A stretch of DNA of 44,392 bases from Lachnospiraceae bacterium (lineage in GTDB: Bacteria > Bacillota > Clostridia > Lachnospirales > Lachnospiraceae), in NCBI GenBank assembly GCA_900757195.1, contig CAAEMZ010000057.1, forward strand, positions 1 to 44,392, written 5' to 3'. Under the pieces are notes generated by a model. That model worked only from the letters and a program-made list of their open reading frames with translations. It did not search any database and was not told where the DNA came from. Positions 1 to 7,573 of this stretch are shown one piece after another (within the stretch, counting starts at the first letter, position 1; each line of letters starts with the position of its first letter). A program made the position numbers and the translations under genes.

Positions 1-683
1 AAAAGCGTCGTCTTTCCGGTTTTTGGCGGAGACACGATCATCCCCCTCTGACCTTTTCCGATCGGCGATACCAGATCCATGATCCGCATCGGAATACCGG
101 AACGGACTGTTTCAAGACGAATCCGCTCATCCGGAAACACCGGAGTCATATCTTCAAAATTCATCCGCCGGGTCGCTTCTGCCGGATGAAAACCGTTGAC
201 CGATTTCACATACAGAAGGGCGCTGAACTTTTCATTCTGGGTCTTTACGCGGATATTGCCGCCGATGATATCACCGGTCTTCATATTAAAACGGCGAATC
301 TGAGCCGGAGAAACATATACATCATTCGGTCCCGGCAGGTAATTCTCACAGCGGATAAATCCGTAGCCATCGGACAGAACCTCCAGAATACCACAGGCCA
401 TCTGACCGCTGTCCAGCGCTTCAAGGGAACTGTCCATGCGAATTTCACCGTCATCGGATGTTTCCGGTCCCCGCTCACTCCGCAGGTCCGTCCGTTCCGC
501 GGACACAGGAGTTTTCTCTGAATCTTTGTTTTTCGCCGCCTTTTCGCGATTATATTTCTCCTCCAGTTCACCCATAAGCTGAACTAACTGAGCTTTTCGC
601 ATCGTTGAGACATTTTTAACTCCCTGAGACTTTGCCAGTTCTTTTAGCTGAATCAACGACAGCGTTGCATATTTATCATTCAT
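1..683 (-). CDS. rho: Transcription termination factor Rho, 5' part (runs off the window)
   Basis: Rho is the hexameric RNA-dependent ATPase helicase that ends transcription. About 227 N-terminal residues are visible. A short SAP-like N-terminal segment begins MNDKYATLSLIQLKELAK. A charged, low-complexity linker follows. Next comes the cold-shock-like RNA-binding domain, with motifs such as GILEVLSDGYGFIR and DVYVSPAQIRRF. The start of the ATPase domain is cut by the window edge inside Walker A (PPKTGKTTL). The start at 683 is preceded by a clear AAGGAGGA site. The catalytic core lies outside the window, so completeness cannot be judged. The family call is secure because the RNA-binding domain and Walker A appear in the expected order. 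Confidence 0.95.
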   Translation of the reverse strand, partial: MNDKYATLSLIQLKELAKSQGVKNVSTMRKAQLVQLMGELEEKYNREKAAKNKDSEKTPVSAERTDLRSERGPETSDDGEIRMDSSLEALDSGQMACGILEVLSDGYGFIRCENYLPGPNDVYVSPAQIRRFNMKTGDIIGGNIRVKTQNEKFSALLYVKSVNGFHPAEATRRMNFEDMTPVFPDERIRLETVRSGIPMRIMDLVSPIGKGQRGMIVSPPKTGKTTL

Positions 684-1135
684 AGTGTCCTCCTTAATTA
701 TGTATATTTCGCTCATTTTCCGGGAAATAAAGCAGATAAACGCTTTTAGATAGCTATATTATACACTAAATTGTCAATTAATAAAGGGAAATCTTTCGCA
801 GTTTTCGACTTTCCGATGCCTTCCGACAACTATCTGCTTTTTCATACACATCCATAGTGTGCATAAATTTTAAATCCAAATGGGCCCAAATATCGGGGGG
901 CACATTTCAAAAGAAACCGTCGAAATTTGCGAAATATTATAATTGCCACTATCGGATCAATGATGTTAAAATCGAATATATCATCTTATCAAAATTTCAT
1001 TTATTTTCATCCTTTTCCCCAATACTTTTTCAGTATCTTCATACATTTTCAGTATTTTTCCTTTTATCTCACATCCTAAAATCGATTTTCTATTGTATTT
1101 CGTTTTTCCCCAGATTATAATTAAAGGAGGCATTT
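684..1135. other. Intergenic region between rho and the Rpn-like gene
   Basis: This is about 450 bases between divergent genes, AT-rich, with no convincing gene. On the minus strand a perfect TATAAT (758-763) lies upstream of rho. A TTGACA (772-777) is only 8 bases from it, so the two do not make a standard promoter. On the plus strand TTGTAT (1093-1098) and TATAAT (1116-1121) have a 17-base spacer, but the implied start would fall inside the ribosome site of the next gene. I see no clear terminator or riboswitch here. Confidence 0.4.
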
Positions 1136-2056
1136 ATGCAAAATATCGCTTATCAAAACAAAGATATTACGCAGAAATATTCTGCCGAATTACTTAAAGA
1201 TAAAAGTCTGGCTGTTTACGGTCTTCCGCACATCCATATCAAGGAACTTCTCCCCACAAACCTTCCGGCTATTGAGGCCAACGAACTTCGCATGGACAAT
1301 CTCTTTCTTTTAAAAGATGGCACCATTGCCATTATTGATTACGAAAGCACTTTCGGCCCGAAGGATGTCATAAAATATGCAAATTACATCGCCCGTGTCC
1401 TCAAGCGCTATGTTTCAGATAACCGGCAGCAATTTCCATATCTGCATCTGATTATTATTTTTTCTGCCGATATCGAAAATGTAGACCCTTTAATTGCCGA
1501 TGTCGGCTGTATGAAGCTGTGGATTGAACCGGCCTTTCTGGTTCACATTCCCACAGAAACCGTTTATAAAAGACTCAGGGAAAAAATCGACGGCTGCGAG
1601 CCTCTAAGCGAGGAAGAGTTGATGCAGCTTATTATTCTGCCACTGACCGTCAAAGGAAAAAGCGGAAAACAAAAACAATTAGTTGATACTGTCCGTCTGG
1701 CCCAGCGAATTCTCGATAATTCACAGAGAATCCAGGCTCTGTCCGGTATCCTGACCTTTTCCGATAAAATCATCGAACGTCAGATGGCAGCCAGAATAAG
1801 GAGGTTAATACGCATGAACAAGGTAGTCCAATTACTTTATGAGGATGGCGGCGAGCAAAAAGTAATTTCACTGGTACGAAAGAAACTGGCAAAACATATG
1901 ACGCCCAAAGCAATTGCCGATATGCTTGAGGAAGATTCGGTAAAAATCGAAAATATTGCCAGAAAAATTGCTGAACACCCGGAAGCTGATGACCAGGAAA
2001 TCTATTTCATCATCTGCGATGAAGCAGAAGCAGAGCCTTCATCTTCCGAAATTTAA
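1136..2056 (+). CDS. Rpn-like PD-(D/E)XK nuclease-family protein
   Basis: The protein is 306 aa and resembles the transposase-derived Rpn/YhgA-like nuclease proteins common in Clostridia. The N-terminal half carries the pattern LRMDNLFLLKDGTIAIIDYES (residues about 52-72). An acidic residue followed by a beta-hairpin ending in D-x-E is typical of the PD-(D/E)XK core. The C-terminal 100 residues are helical and charged. The start has an AAAGGAGG site 6 bases upstream. The gene stands alone, facing away from rho, and ends at a bidirectional terminator. Related proteins occur in many copies per genome and are thought to act in DNA recombination or mobility. No transposon ends are visible here, so function remains inferred. 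A catalytic Lys cannot be assigned by eye. Confidence 0.6.
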   Translation: MQNIAYQNKDITQKYSAELLKDKSLAVYGLPHIHIKELLPTNLPAIEANELRMDNLFLLKDGTIAIIDYESTFGPKDVIKYANYIARVLKRYVSDNRQQFPYLHLIIIFSADIENVDPLIADVGCMKLWIEPAFLVHIPTETVYKRLREKIDGCEPLSEEELMQLIILPLTVKGKSGKQKQLVDTVRLAQRILDNSQRIQALSGILTFSDKIIERQMAARIRRLIRMNKVVQLLYEDGGEQKVISLVRKKLAKHMTPKAIADMLEEDSVKIENIARKIAEHPEADDQEIYFIICDEAEAEPSSSEI

Positions 2057-2100
2057 AAGCAGCGCGGGACCCACATACTCCCGCAGCGAAGCCCAAAGAA

Positions 2101-2150
2101 AAAAGATTCTCCGCCAAAGCATTTTTCGACTTTGACGGAGAACCTTTTTC
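2101..2150. terminator. Bidirectional intrinsic terminator
   Basis: The arms TCTCCGCCAAAGC and GACTTTGACGGAGA pair around a short A/T loop, flanked by A-rich and T-rich tracts. It lies between the convergent Rpn-like gene and the ribbon-helix-helix gene and can serve both. Confidence 0.8.
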
Positions 2151-2354
2151 TTACTTTATATCCAACTCAGGCGGTTCATCCAAATGTTCGGATACATATT
2201 TGCCATTTTTCTTACGCTGTCTGACACATTCTGTCAGCAAATACTCAATCTGTCCGTTGACCGAACGGAAATCATCCTCTGCCCAGGCTGCGATGGCATC
2301 ATAAAGTTTCGCCGATAATCTGAGTGGTACCTGTTTCTTTTTCTGTTCTGCCAT
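2151..2354 (-). CDS. Arc-like ribbon-helix-helix DNA-binding protein
   Basis: This 67 aa protein has a ribbon-helix-helix fold pattern. A short basic strand, KKKQVPLRLSAKLYDAI, is followed by a helix, a turn (FRSVNGQIEYLL) and a second helix. This matches Arc/MetJ-type repressors, which bind short palindromes as dimers or tetramers. The acidic C-terminal tail (SEHLDEPPELDIK) is dispensable for the fold. The gene starts one base after the stop of the SPFH gene, so the two are translationally coupled. Paired palindromes overlap the -10 of that operon (3411-3430) and are plausible operators for this protein. That link is inference. Confidence 0.8.
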   Translation of the reverse strand: MAEQKKKQVPLRLSAKLYDAIAAWAEDDFRSVNGQIEYLLTECVRQRKKNGKYVSEHLDEPPELDIK

Positions 2355-2355
2355 A

Positions 2356-3378
2356 TTAATACAGACTGCCCGAATTTACAATGGGCTGGGCATCCCGATT
2401 GCCGCAGAGAACTACGAGCAGATTGGATACCATGGCAGCCTTTCTTTCCTCATCCAATTCAACCACATCATTTTCACTCAGCCGTTCCAGAGCCATTTCG
2501 ACCATGCCGACGGCGCCGTCGACGATCATCTTCCGGGCATCGATAATGGCTGACGCCTGCTGTCTCTGAAGCATCACTGTGGCGATTTCCGGTGCATATG
2601 CCAGATAGGTAATCCGTGCTTCGATAATCTCAAGTCCGGCCTCTCCCACCTTCTGCTGGATCTCATCACGGATTCTGGCCGCAACGACTTCACTGGAACC
2701 CCGGAGGCTTCCTTCATCCGCAATTCCGTCCCCTGTTGTGTCCACATTCGGAGCCACATCATAAGGATAAAGACGGACAACATTTCTCAGAGCGCTGTCA
2801 CACTGAAGTGACAGATATTCTTTATAATTATCCACATTAAAAACCGCTTTGGCAGTATCTACGACCCGCCACATCACCGCAATACCGATTTCTACCGGAT
2901 TACCGAGACAGTCATTGATTTTCTGGCGGTTATTGTTTAATGTCATAATCTTCAGAGACACTTTCTTACTGCCGCCCTCAAGATTTGCCGCATCGCTGCC
3001 GATGGTCAGGGATAAAGCCGTTTTCTTATGGCTGCTGTCCACATCACCGCTCTGGTTCAAATGGGTTTTTGCCGCCGGATTCACGCTGGTACAGAACGGA
3101 TTCACGAAATAAAAGCCTTCGCCTTTCAGTGATCCCACATATTTACCAAACAGTGTGAGGACCAGGGCCTCCTGCGGTTTCAGCACCTTCAGGCCGCACA
3201 GCGGGACCCATCCGATCGTAAGCCATACGATACAGATAATCAGAAGCACCGGCGGTTTCCCTGCGTCGACCATAAAACCGCCCACAATACATCCGGCAAT
3301 CGCTGCCAGGTAGACAAGGATCGTCAGCAGAAGAACAAACATTCCTTTTTTCTTATTTGATAATACTTTCTCTTTCAT
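2356..3378 (-). CDS. SPFH/Band 7 (stomatin-prohibitin-like) membrane protein
   Basis: The protein is 340 aa. Two hydrophobic segments near the N-terminus (about residues 13-36 and 42-60) are followed by a SPFH/Band 7 domain from about residue 65. Visible SPFH features are LKPQEALVLTLFGKYVG, then NPVEIGIAVMWRVVDTAKAVF, and a helical region rich in Ala, Glu and Arg (LEIIEARITYLAYAPEIATVMLQRQQA). Such proteins form ring- or cage-like assemblies on membranes and often work with proteases or organise microdomains. The start at 3378 has a GGAGGG site. The partner gene for the ribbon-helix-helix protein follows directly. No NfeD-type protease gene lies nearby. The precise role is unknown. Confidence 0.88.
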   Translation of the reverse strand: MKEKVLSNKKKGMFVLLLTILVYLAAIAGCIVGGFMVDAGKPPVLLIICIVWLTIGWVPLCGLKVLKPQEALVLTLFGKYVGSLKGEGFYFVNPFCTSVNPAAKTHLNQSGDVDSSHKKTALSLTIGSDAANLEGGSKKVSLKIMTLNNNRQKINDCLGNPVEIGIAVMWRVVDTAKAVFNVDNYKEYLSLQCDSALRNVVRLYPYDVAPNVDTTGDGIADEGSLRGSSEVVAARIRDEIQQKVGEAGLEIIEARITYLAYAPEIATVMLQRQQASAIIDARKMIVDGAVGMVEMALERLSENDVVELDEERKAAMVSNLLVVLCGNRDAQPIVNSGSLY

Positions 3379-3410
3379 AAAAAATTCCCTCCTTTGTTAT
3401 TGTATTTATT

Positions 3411-3449
3411 TGATATCATTATGATATCATATTGTTTCTTGTTTGTAAA
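3411..3449 (-). promoter_or_regulatory. Promoter with overlapping palindromic operator for the SPFH-RHH operon
   Basis: On the minus strand a -35 TTTACA (3444-3449) and a -10 TATCAT (3421-3426) are separated by 17 bases. The -10 sits inside two copies of the palindrome TGATATCA, spaced by three bases (3411-3429). This layout suits repression by a multimeric DNA-binding protein such as the ribbon-helix-helix protein of the same operon. Confidence 0.6.
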
Positions 3450-3485
3450 GACCAAAGCAAATCATTTGACGCGGAAATATAATTC

Positions 3486-3514
3486 TTGCTTTATATTTCT
3501 ATTTCAAGTATATT
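3486..3514 (+). promoter_or_regulatory. Candidate promoter of the aldo/keto reductase gene
   Basis: TTGCTT (3486-3491) and TATATT (3509-3514) are separated by 17 bases and lie about 50 bases upstream of the start codon. An alternative is TTGACG at about 3467 with TTTATA 18 bases on. Either would be a housekeeping-type promoter. Confidence 0.45.
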
Positions 3515-3561
3515 ATAAGAACAAGGGGTTGCTAAAATTTATATTTTGGAGGTATAGAGAT

Positions 3562-4404
3562 ATGGATGTAAAAAAAATCTACACACTGCGAAACGGTATC
3601 GAAATTCCGGGCATCGGCTTCGGAACCTGGCAGGCAAAGGACGACGCTGCTGTCAACTGCGTGAAATCGGCTCTGGAGGCCGGCTACCGTCATATTGACA
3701 CAGCCACATTGTATAAAAACGAAGGCAGCGTTGGACAGGCCATTGCCGAATGTGGTCTGAAACGCGAAGATGTCTTCATTACAAGTAAATTATGGAACTC
3801 CAAACGGGGCTATGACAAAACCATGGCTGCTTTTGAAACCACACTGGAAACCATGGGCTTAGACTATCTGGATTTATATCTGATTCACTGGCCGGCAACG
3901 CCGCACCGTTTTGAAAACTGGAATGAAATCAATCTGGATACATGGAAAGCCATTACAGAGCTTTATAAAGCCGGACGTATCCGTGCGATCGGCGTATCCA
4001 ACTTCCTTCCGCATCATCTGGAATCGCTGATGCAGACCGAAGTTCAGCCGATGATCGACCAGATTGAATATCATCCGGGATATCTTCAGCAGGAAACTGT
4101 GGATTACTGTCAGAAAAACGGCATCCAGGTTGAAGCATGGAGCCCGCTCGGCAACGGTCAGGTATTAAACGATGCCTTCCTCGCATCCATCGCAGAAAAG
4201 TATGGCAAGAGTGTTGCCCAGATCTGTATCCGCTTTGCCGTTCAGAATGGCATTATTCCGCTTCCGAAGTCTGTAACTCCATCCCGTATCGCATCCAACC
4301 TTGATGTTTACAACTTCGAGATTTCCGATGGAGATATGAAAGCGATCGCAGCTATGCCTCAGATCGGATTCTCCGGATGGAACCCGGACGAAGTTGATTT
4401 CTAA
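3562..4404 (+). CDS. Aldo/keto reductase
   Basis: This is a 280 aa NADPH-dependent reductase of the AKR superfamily with a TIM-barrel fold, acting on aldehydes or ketones in the cytoplasm. The full catalytic tetrad is visible: Asp46 (RHIDTA), Tyr51 (TLYKNE), Lys76 (TSKLW) and His109 (LIHWP). Conserved blocks IRAIGVSNF and IIPLPKSVTPSRI (cofactor binding) also appear. The start at 3562 was chosen because it has a GGAGG site 7 bases upstream and yields the standard N-terminus MDVKKIYTLRNG. An in-frame upstream ATG at 3394 lacks this. Closest in style to the AKR5 2,5-diketo-gluconate reductase group, but the substrate cannot be told. It is monocistronic and ends at a strong terminator. Confidence 0.92.
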   Translation: MDVKKIYTLRNGIEIPGIGFGTWQAKDDAAVNCVKSALEAGYRHIDTATLYKNEGSVGQAIAECGLKREDVFITSKLWNSKRGYDKTMAAFETTLETMGLDYLDLYLIHWPATPHRFENWNEINLDTWKAITELYKAGRIRAIGVSNFLPHHLESLMQTEVQPMIDQIEYHPGYLQQETVDYCQKNGIQVEAWSPLGNGQVLNDAFLASIAEKYGKSVAQICIRFAVQNGIIPLPKSVTPSRIASNLDVYNFEISDGDMKAIAAMPQIGFSGWNPDEVDF

Positions 4405-4421
4405 AAACGATACATAAACGA

Positions 4422-4466
4422 AATACCGCCCGGAACAAAATGCTGTTCCGGACGGTATTTTATTTT
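4422..4466. terminator. Bidirectional intrinsic terminator
   Basis: AATACCGCCCGGAACA pairs with TGTTCCGGACGGTATT around a 6-base loop, followed by a T-rich run. It serves the aldo/keto reductase gene on the plus strand and the convergent thioesterase operon on the minus strand. Confidence 0.88.
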
Positions 4467-4471
4467 ACCGT

Positions 4472-4873
4472 TTATTTATTCAGTTTTGCTGCGGCCTTTT
4501 CTTCAATCTTGGCTTTTGCCACATAGGCTCTCACATGGGTTCCGTTACCGATAACACCGGCTTCGTCCCGGGCTTCAAAAGAAAATGTGACCATCTTCTT
4601 TTCCACTTTTTCTACCTTTGCCGTACAGGTCACTTTCATGCCTACCGGTGTCGGTGACGAATGGGTAATCTCCAGTGACACCCCGACACTGGCTTCACCT
4701 TCAACACTGGCCTGATCCATGCACATAAAACACGTTTTTTCTGCCAGAGCCACAAGAACCGGCGTTCCGAATACATTCGGAGTTCCCGGAACCGCACTTG
4801 CGGCTGTCATATCTTCGGTGACAACCTGTTCACAGGTGAATGTTGTATTTAATAACTGTTCTTTTTCCATCAT
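4472..4873 (-). CDS. FlK-like hotdog-fold thioesterase
   Basis: The protein is 133 aa with a hotdog fold of the fluoroacetyl-CoA thioesterase (FlK) type. The catalytic residues of FlK (Thr42, Glu50, His76) match here as Thr37 (FGTPVL), Glu45 (ALAEKT) and His71 (EITHSS), with identical spacing of 8 and 26 residues. Such enzymes hydrolyse small acyl-CoAs. In gut Clostridia the real substrate is unlikely to be fluoroacetyl-CoA. It is the last gene of the DUF362-HPr-like-thioesterase operon, 47 bases after the previous gene. Two adjacent ATGs follow an AGGAG site, so the start could be one codon later. Confidence 0.82.
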   Translation of the reverse strand: MMEKEQLLNTTFTCEQVVTEDMTAASAVPGTPNVFGTPVLVALAEKTCFMCMDQASVEGEASVGVSLEITHSSPTPVGMKVTCTAKVEKVEKKMVTFSFEARDEAGVIGNGTHVRAYVAKAKIEEKAAAKLNK

Positions 4874-4920
4874 TTCTTCTCCTGTTCCGCTGTAATTTTT
4901 GTTAACTGCTTTCCCGGAAA

Positions 4921-5148
4921 TTACTGAATAAAGGATTTCAGGGATTCGAGTAAAGCATCCGGATTTTCACCATGTACCTGGATATTGATCGGTTTGCTTA
5001 AATCAAGGCTGAAAATACCCATAATGGATTTTGCATCAATAACGTAGCGGCCGGATACTAAATCAACATCGCCTTCATATACGGCAACAAGACGGTTAAA
5101 CTCTTTAACATCTTCAATGCTCTGTAATAAAATCGTTGCTTCTTTCAT
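4921..5148 (-). CDS. HPr-like protein lacking the active-site His (Crh-like)
   Basis: This 75 aa protein matches the C-terminal two thirds of HPr. The regulatory-site block DAKSIMGIFSL carries Ser41, equivalent to Ser46 of HPr. The N-terminal loop that should hold the phospho-accepting His15 (GxHARPA) is absent and replaced by SIEDVKEFNRLV. It therefore cannot carry phosphate from enzyme I by the usual route. It could still be a target of HPr kinase and act in catabolite regulation, as Crh does in Bacillus. It lies 15 bases after the DUF362 gene, with a GGAGG site before the start. The family assignment is sound. The regulatory role is inference. Confidence 0.8.
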   Translation of the reverse strand: MKEATILLQSIEDVKEFNRLVAVYEGDVDLVSGRYVIDAKSIMGIFSLDLSKPINIQVHGENPDALLESLKSFIQ

Positions 5149-5163
5149 TCTAAACTCCTCCTG

Positions 5164-6270
5164 TCAAATCTGAATCAACTCATATTCATCTGTTCCAAGG
5201 CCCAGCGCCTTCGCATGTTCCAGGCAGCTGGTCCAGTTTGTGTCCGGAAATACATCGGTGAAATGATCGTGGTGCACATGCTCCACCTCATCCAGAACAC
5301 TGCCTTTGCAGACTGGCTGGTTATTTACCGCATCCGCACAGGCTCTATCCAAAGCAACCGGATCAAAGGATGCAAACATCCCCACATCCGGAACAATTGG
5401 CGCATCATTCTCGCCGTGACAGTCGCAATACGGCGACACATCCATCACAAGGCTGATATGGAAATTCGGACGGCCATCAATCACTGCCTTCGTATATTCT
5501 GCCATCTTACAGTTTAAAATATCATTGGACTCATCCGATGCCGGACGTACAGCGTCCATCAGGCAGACCCCGATACACCGTCCGCATCCGACACATTTAT
5601 TATGGTCAATGGATGCTTTCTTATCCGTTATTGAAATCGCATCATGGGCACAGACCTTTGTACACTGGCCGCATCCGATACACTTTCTTTCGGATACCCG
5701 TGGTTTTCCTGCACTGTGCATCTCCATCTTTCCCGCTCTTGAACCGCAGCCCATACCGAGATTCTTAATGGCTCCGCCGAATCCTGCAGCTTCATGACCC
5801 TTAAAATGATTCAGTGAAATGACGATATCCGCATCCATCACGGCACGGCCGATCTTCGCTTCCTTCACATAAGTTCCGCCTTCGACCGGAACACAGACCT
5901 CGTCCGTTCCTTTCAGGCCATCGGCAATAATGATATGGCATCCGGTTGAAAACGGCGAAAATCCGTTGACATAAGCGCTGTCCAGATGATCCAGAGCATT
6001 TTTTCTGCCGCCGACATATAAGGTATTACAGTCCGTCAGAAATGGTTTTCCACCAAGACTCCGCACAAAATCAACCACTGTTTTTGCATAATTCGGCCGG
6101 AGATAGGCCAGATTACCCGGTTCACCAAAATGAATCTTAATCGCTGTATACTTTTTATCAAAATCAATGCTGTCCATGCCGGCAGTTTTCATCAGCCGTA
6201 CCAGCTTCTGCTGAATGTTTTCCTGAACTGTCGCACGGAAATTCGTAAAATAAACTTTAGACTTTTCCAT
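5164..6270 (-). CDS. DUF362 domain protein with two 4Fe-4S clusters
   Basis: The protein is 368 aa. The N-terminal DUF362 region begins KVYFTNFRATVQENIQQKL and includes IKIHFGEPGNLAYLRP and FLTDCNTLYVGGR. Two ferredoxin-type motifs follow in mid-protein, CIGCGQCTKVC and CVGCGRCIGVC. The C-terminal block VPDVGMFASFDPVALDRAC completes the family pattern. It is probably a cytoplasmic electron-transfer protein; the reaction is not known. The start at 6270 follows an AGGAGG site. The longer in-frame ATG at 6330 falls on the -35 of the promoter at 6302-6330 and is unlikely. First gene of a three-gene operon with the HPr-like and thioesterase genes. Confidence 0.88.
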   Translation of the reverse strand: MEKSKVYFTNFRATVQENIQQKLVRLMKTAGMDSIDFDKKYTAIKIHFGEPGNLAYLRPNYAKTVVDFVRSLGGKPFLTDCNTLYVGGRKNALDHLDSAYVNGFSPFSTGCHIIIADGLKGTDEVCVPVEGGTYVKEAKIGRAVMDADIVISLNHFKGHEAAGFGGAIKNLGMGCGSRAGKMEMHSAGKPRVSERKCIGCGQCTKVCAHDAISITDKKASIDHNKCVGCGRCIGVCLMDAVRPASDESNDILNCKMAEYTKAVIDGRPNFHISLVMDVSPYCDCHGENDAPIVPDVGMFASFDPVALDRACADAVNNQPVCKGSVLDEVEHVHHDHFTDVFPDTNWTSCLEHAKALGLGTDEYELIQI

Positions 6271-6301
6271 TTCTTCCTCCTGAATCTGCTCTGCTCCTTC
6301 A

Positions 6302-6330
6302 ATTCTAATACGCCGCAAAAAAGCTGTCAA
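6302..6330 (-). promoter_or_regulatory. Promoter of the DUF362 operon
   Basis: On the minus strand a perfect -35 TTGACA (6325-6330) and a -10 TAGAAT (6302-6307) are separated by exactly 17 bases, about 32 bases upstream of the start codon. It is a housekeeping-type promoter. Confidence 0.8.
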
Positions 6331-6342
6331 TCCATTTCTTTC

Positions 6343-6371
6343 TTGATTTCACCTAATGTAAATGATATGAT
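6343..6371 (+). promoter_or_regulatory. Promoter of the malic enzyme operon
   Basis: TTGATT (6343-6348) and TATGAT (6366-6371) are separated by 17 bases. An inverted repeat CATAG/CTATG lies in the leader just downstream. This promoter is divergent from the DUF362 promoter, with 12 bases between their -35 boxes. Confidence 0.75.
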
Positions 6372-6417
6372 AAATCATAGTTACTTAACCTAAGCTATGA
6401 TGAAAGGAACATGAAAA

Positions 6418-7572
6418 ATGACAGTCAACGAAAAAGCATTAAAACTTCATGAACAATGGCAGGGAAAGATTGAAACGGTTTCCAAATGCCCGATAAAAAC
6501 CCGGGAGGATCTGGCTCTTGCCTATACTCCGGGCGTTGCAGAGCCATGTAAAGTCATCGCAGAAAATAAAGACGCTGTCTACACATATACGAGCAAAGCC
6601 AATACGGTCGCTGTGGTATCCGACGGTTCCGCCGTTCTCGGCCTCGGCAATATCGGTCCTTATGCTGCTATTCCGGTCATGGAGGGCAAGGCCGCTCTTT
6701 TCAAAGAATTCGGTAACGTCAACGCCGTACCGATCTGCCTGGATACTCAGGATACCGAGGAAATCATTGAAACCGTCATCCGTCTTGCTCCGGCCTTCGG
6801 CGGCATTAACCTGGAAGACATTTCCGCACCGAGATGCTTCGAAATCGAACGCCGGCTGAAAGAAGTTTTGGATATTCCGGTTTTCCATGACGACCAGCAC
6901 GGCACAGCCATCGTTGTTCTGGCCGGCATTATGAACGGTCTCCGTCTGACCGGAAAGAAAAAAGAAGATTGTCAGGTCATTGTCAACGGTGCAGGTTCTG
7001 CCGGCATCGCCATCAGCCGCCTTCTTTTAACCTTTGGCTTCAAACATCTGACTATGTGCGACCGTTTCGGAATCATTTCCGGAGATTATCCGGATTTAAA
7101 CTGGATGCAGAAAGAAATGCTTAAAGTGACAAACCTTGAAAATAAAACCGGAACGCTGGCCGATGCCATGAAGGGCGCCGATGTCTTTGTCGGTGTTTCC
7201 GCACCGGGCATCGTTTCTCAGGAAATGGTCGCTTCGATGAATAAAGACGCCATTATGTTTGCCATGGCCAATCCGGTGCCGGAAATCATGCCGGATCTGG
7301 CGCGGGCTGCCGGAGCCAGAGTTATCGGTACCGGACGCTCGGACTTCCCGAACCAGATCAATAACGTCACCGCTTTTCCGGGCATTTTCCGGGGCGCTCT
7401 GGAAGGTCATGCCAGCCAGATTACCGAAGCGATGAAGCTGGCTGCTGCCGAAGCCCTTGCCGGCCTTGTTTCGGATGAAGAACTGAACGAAGATTTTATT
7501 ATGCCGGACCCCTTTGACCCACGGATTGTCGATGCTGTTGCCAAAGCAGTCAAAGACCATATCACCCGCTGA
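6418..7572 (+). CDS. NAD(P)-dependent malic enzyme (oxaloacetate-decarboxylating malate dehydrogenase)
   Basis: The protein is 384 aa, the usual length of the short bacterial malic enzymes. It oxidatively decarboxylates malate to pyruvate and CO2, linking C4 acids to pyruvate and making reduced cofactor. Conserved blocks are AYTPGVAEPC (catalytic Tyr), SDGSAVLGLGNIGPYAAIPV with MEGKAALF (catalytic Lys), FHDDQHGTAIV (metal-binding Asp) and the Rossmann motif VNGAGSAGIAI. No PTA domain is fused. The start has a GAAAGGAA site. The radical SAM gene follows with its start one base after this stop. NAD versus NADP preference cannot be decided by eye. Confidence 0.95.
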   Translation: MTVNEKALKLHEQWQGKIETVSKCPIKTREDLALAYTPGVAEPCKVIAENKDAVYTYTSKANTVAVVSDGSAVLGLGNIGPYAAIPVMEGKAALFKEFGNVNAVPICLDTQDTEEIIETVIRLAPAFGGINLEDISAPRCFEIERRLKEVLDIPVFHDDQHGTAIVVLAGIMNGLRLTGKKKEDCQVIVNGAGSAGIAISRLLLTFGFKHLTMCDRFGIISGDYPDLNWMQKEMLKVTNLENKTGTLADAMKGADVFVGVSAPGIVSQEMVASMNKDAIMFAMANPVPEIMPDLARAAGARVIGTGRSDFPNQINNVTAFPGIFRGALEGHASQITEAMKLAAAEALAGLVSDEELNEDFIMPDPFDPRIVDAVAKAVKDHITR

Positions 7573-7573
7573 T

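Noticed and set aside
857..1120. Open frame of 87 codons upstream of the Rpn-like gene
   Set aside because: It is Phe/Ser-rich with no ribosome site, no family pattern and only AT-driven composition. It looks like noncoding sequence.
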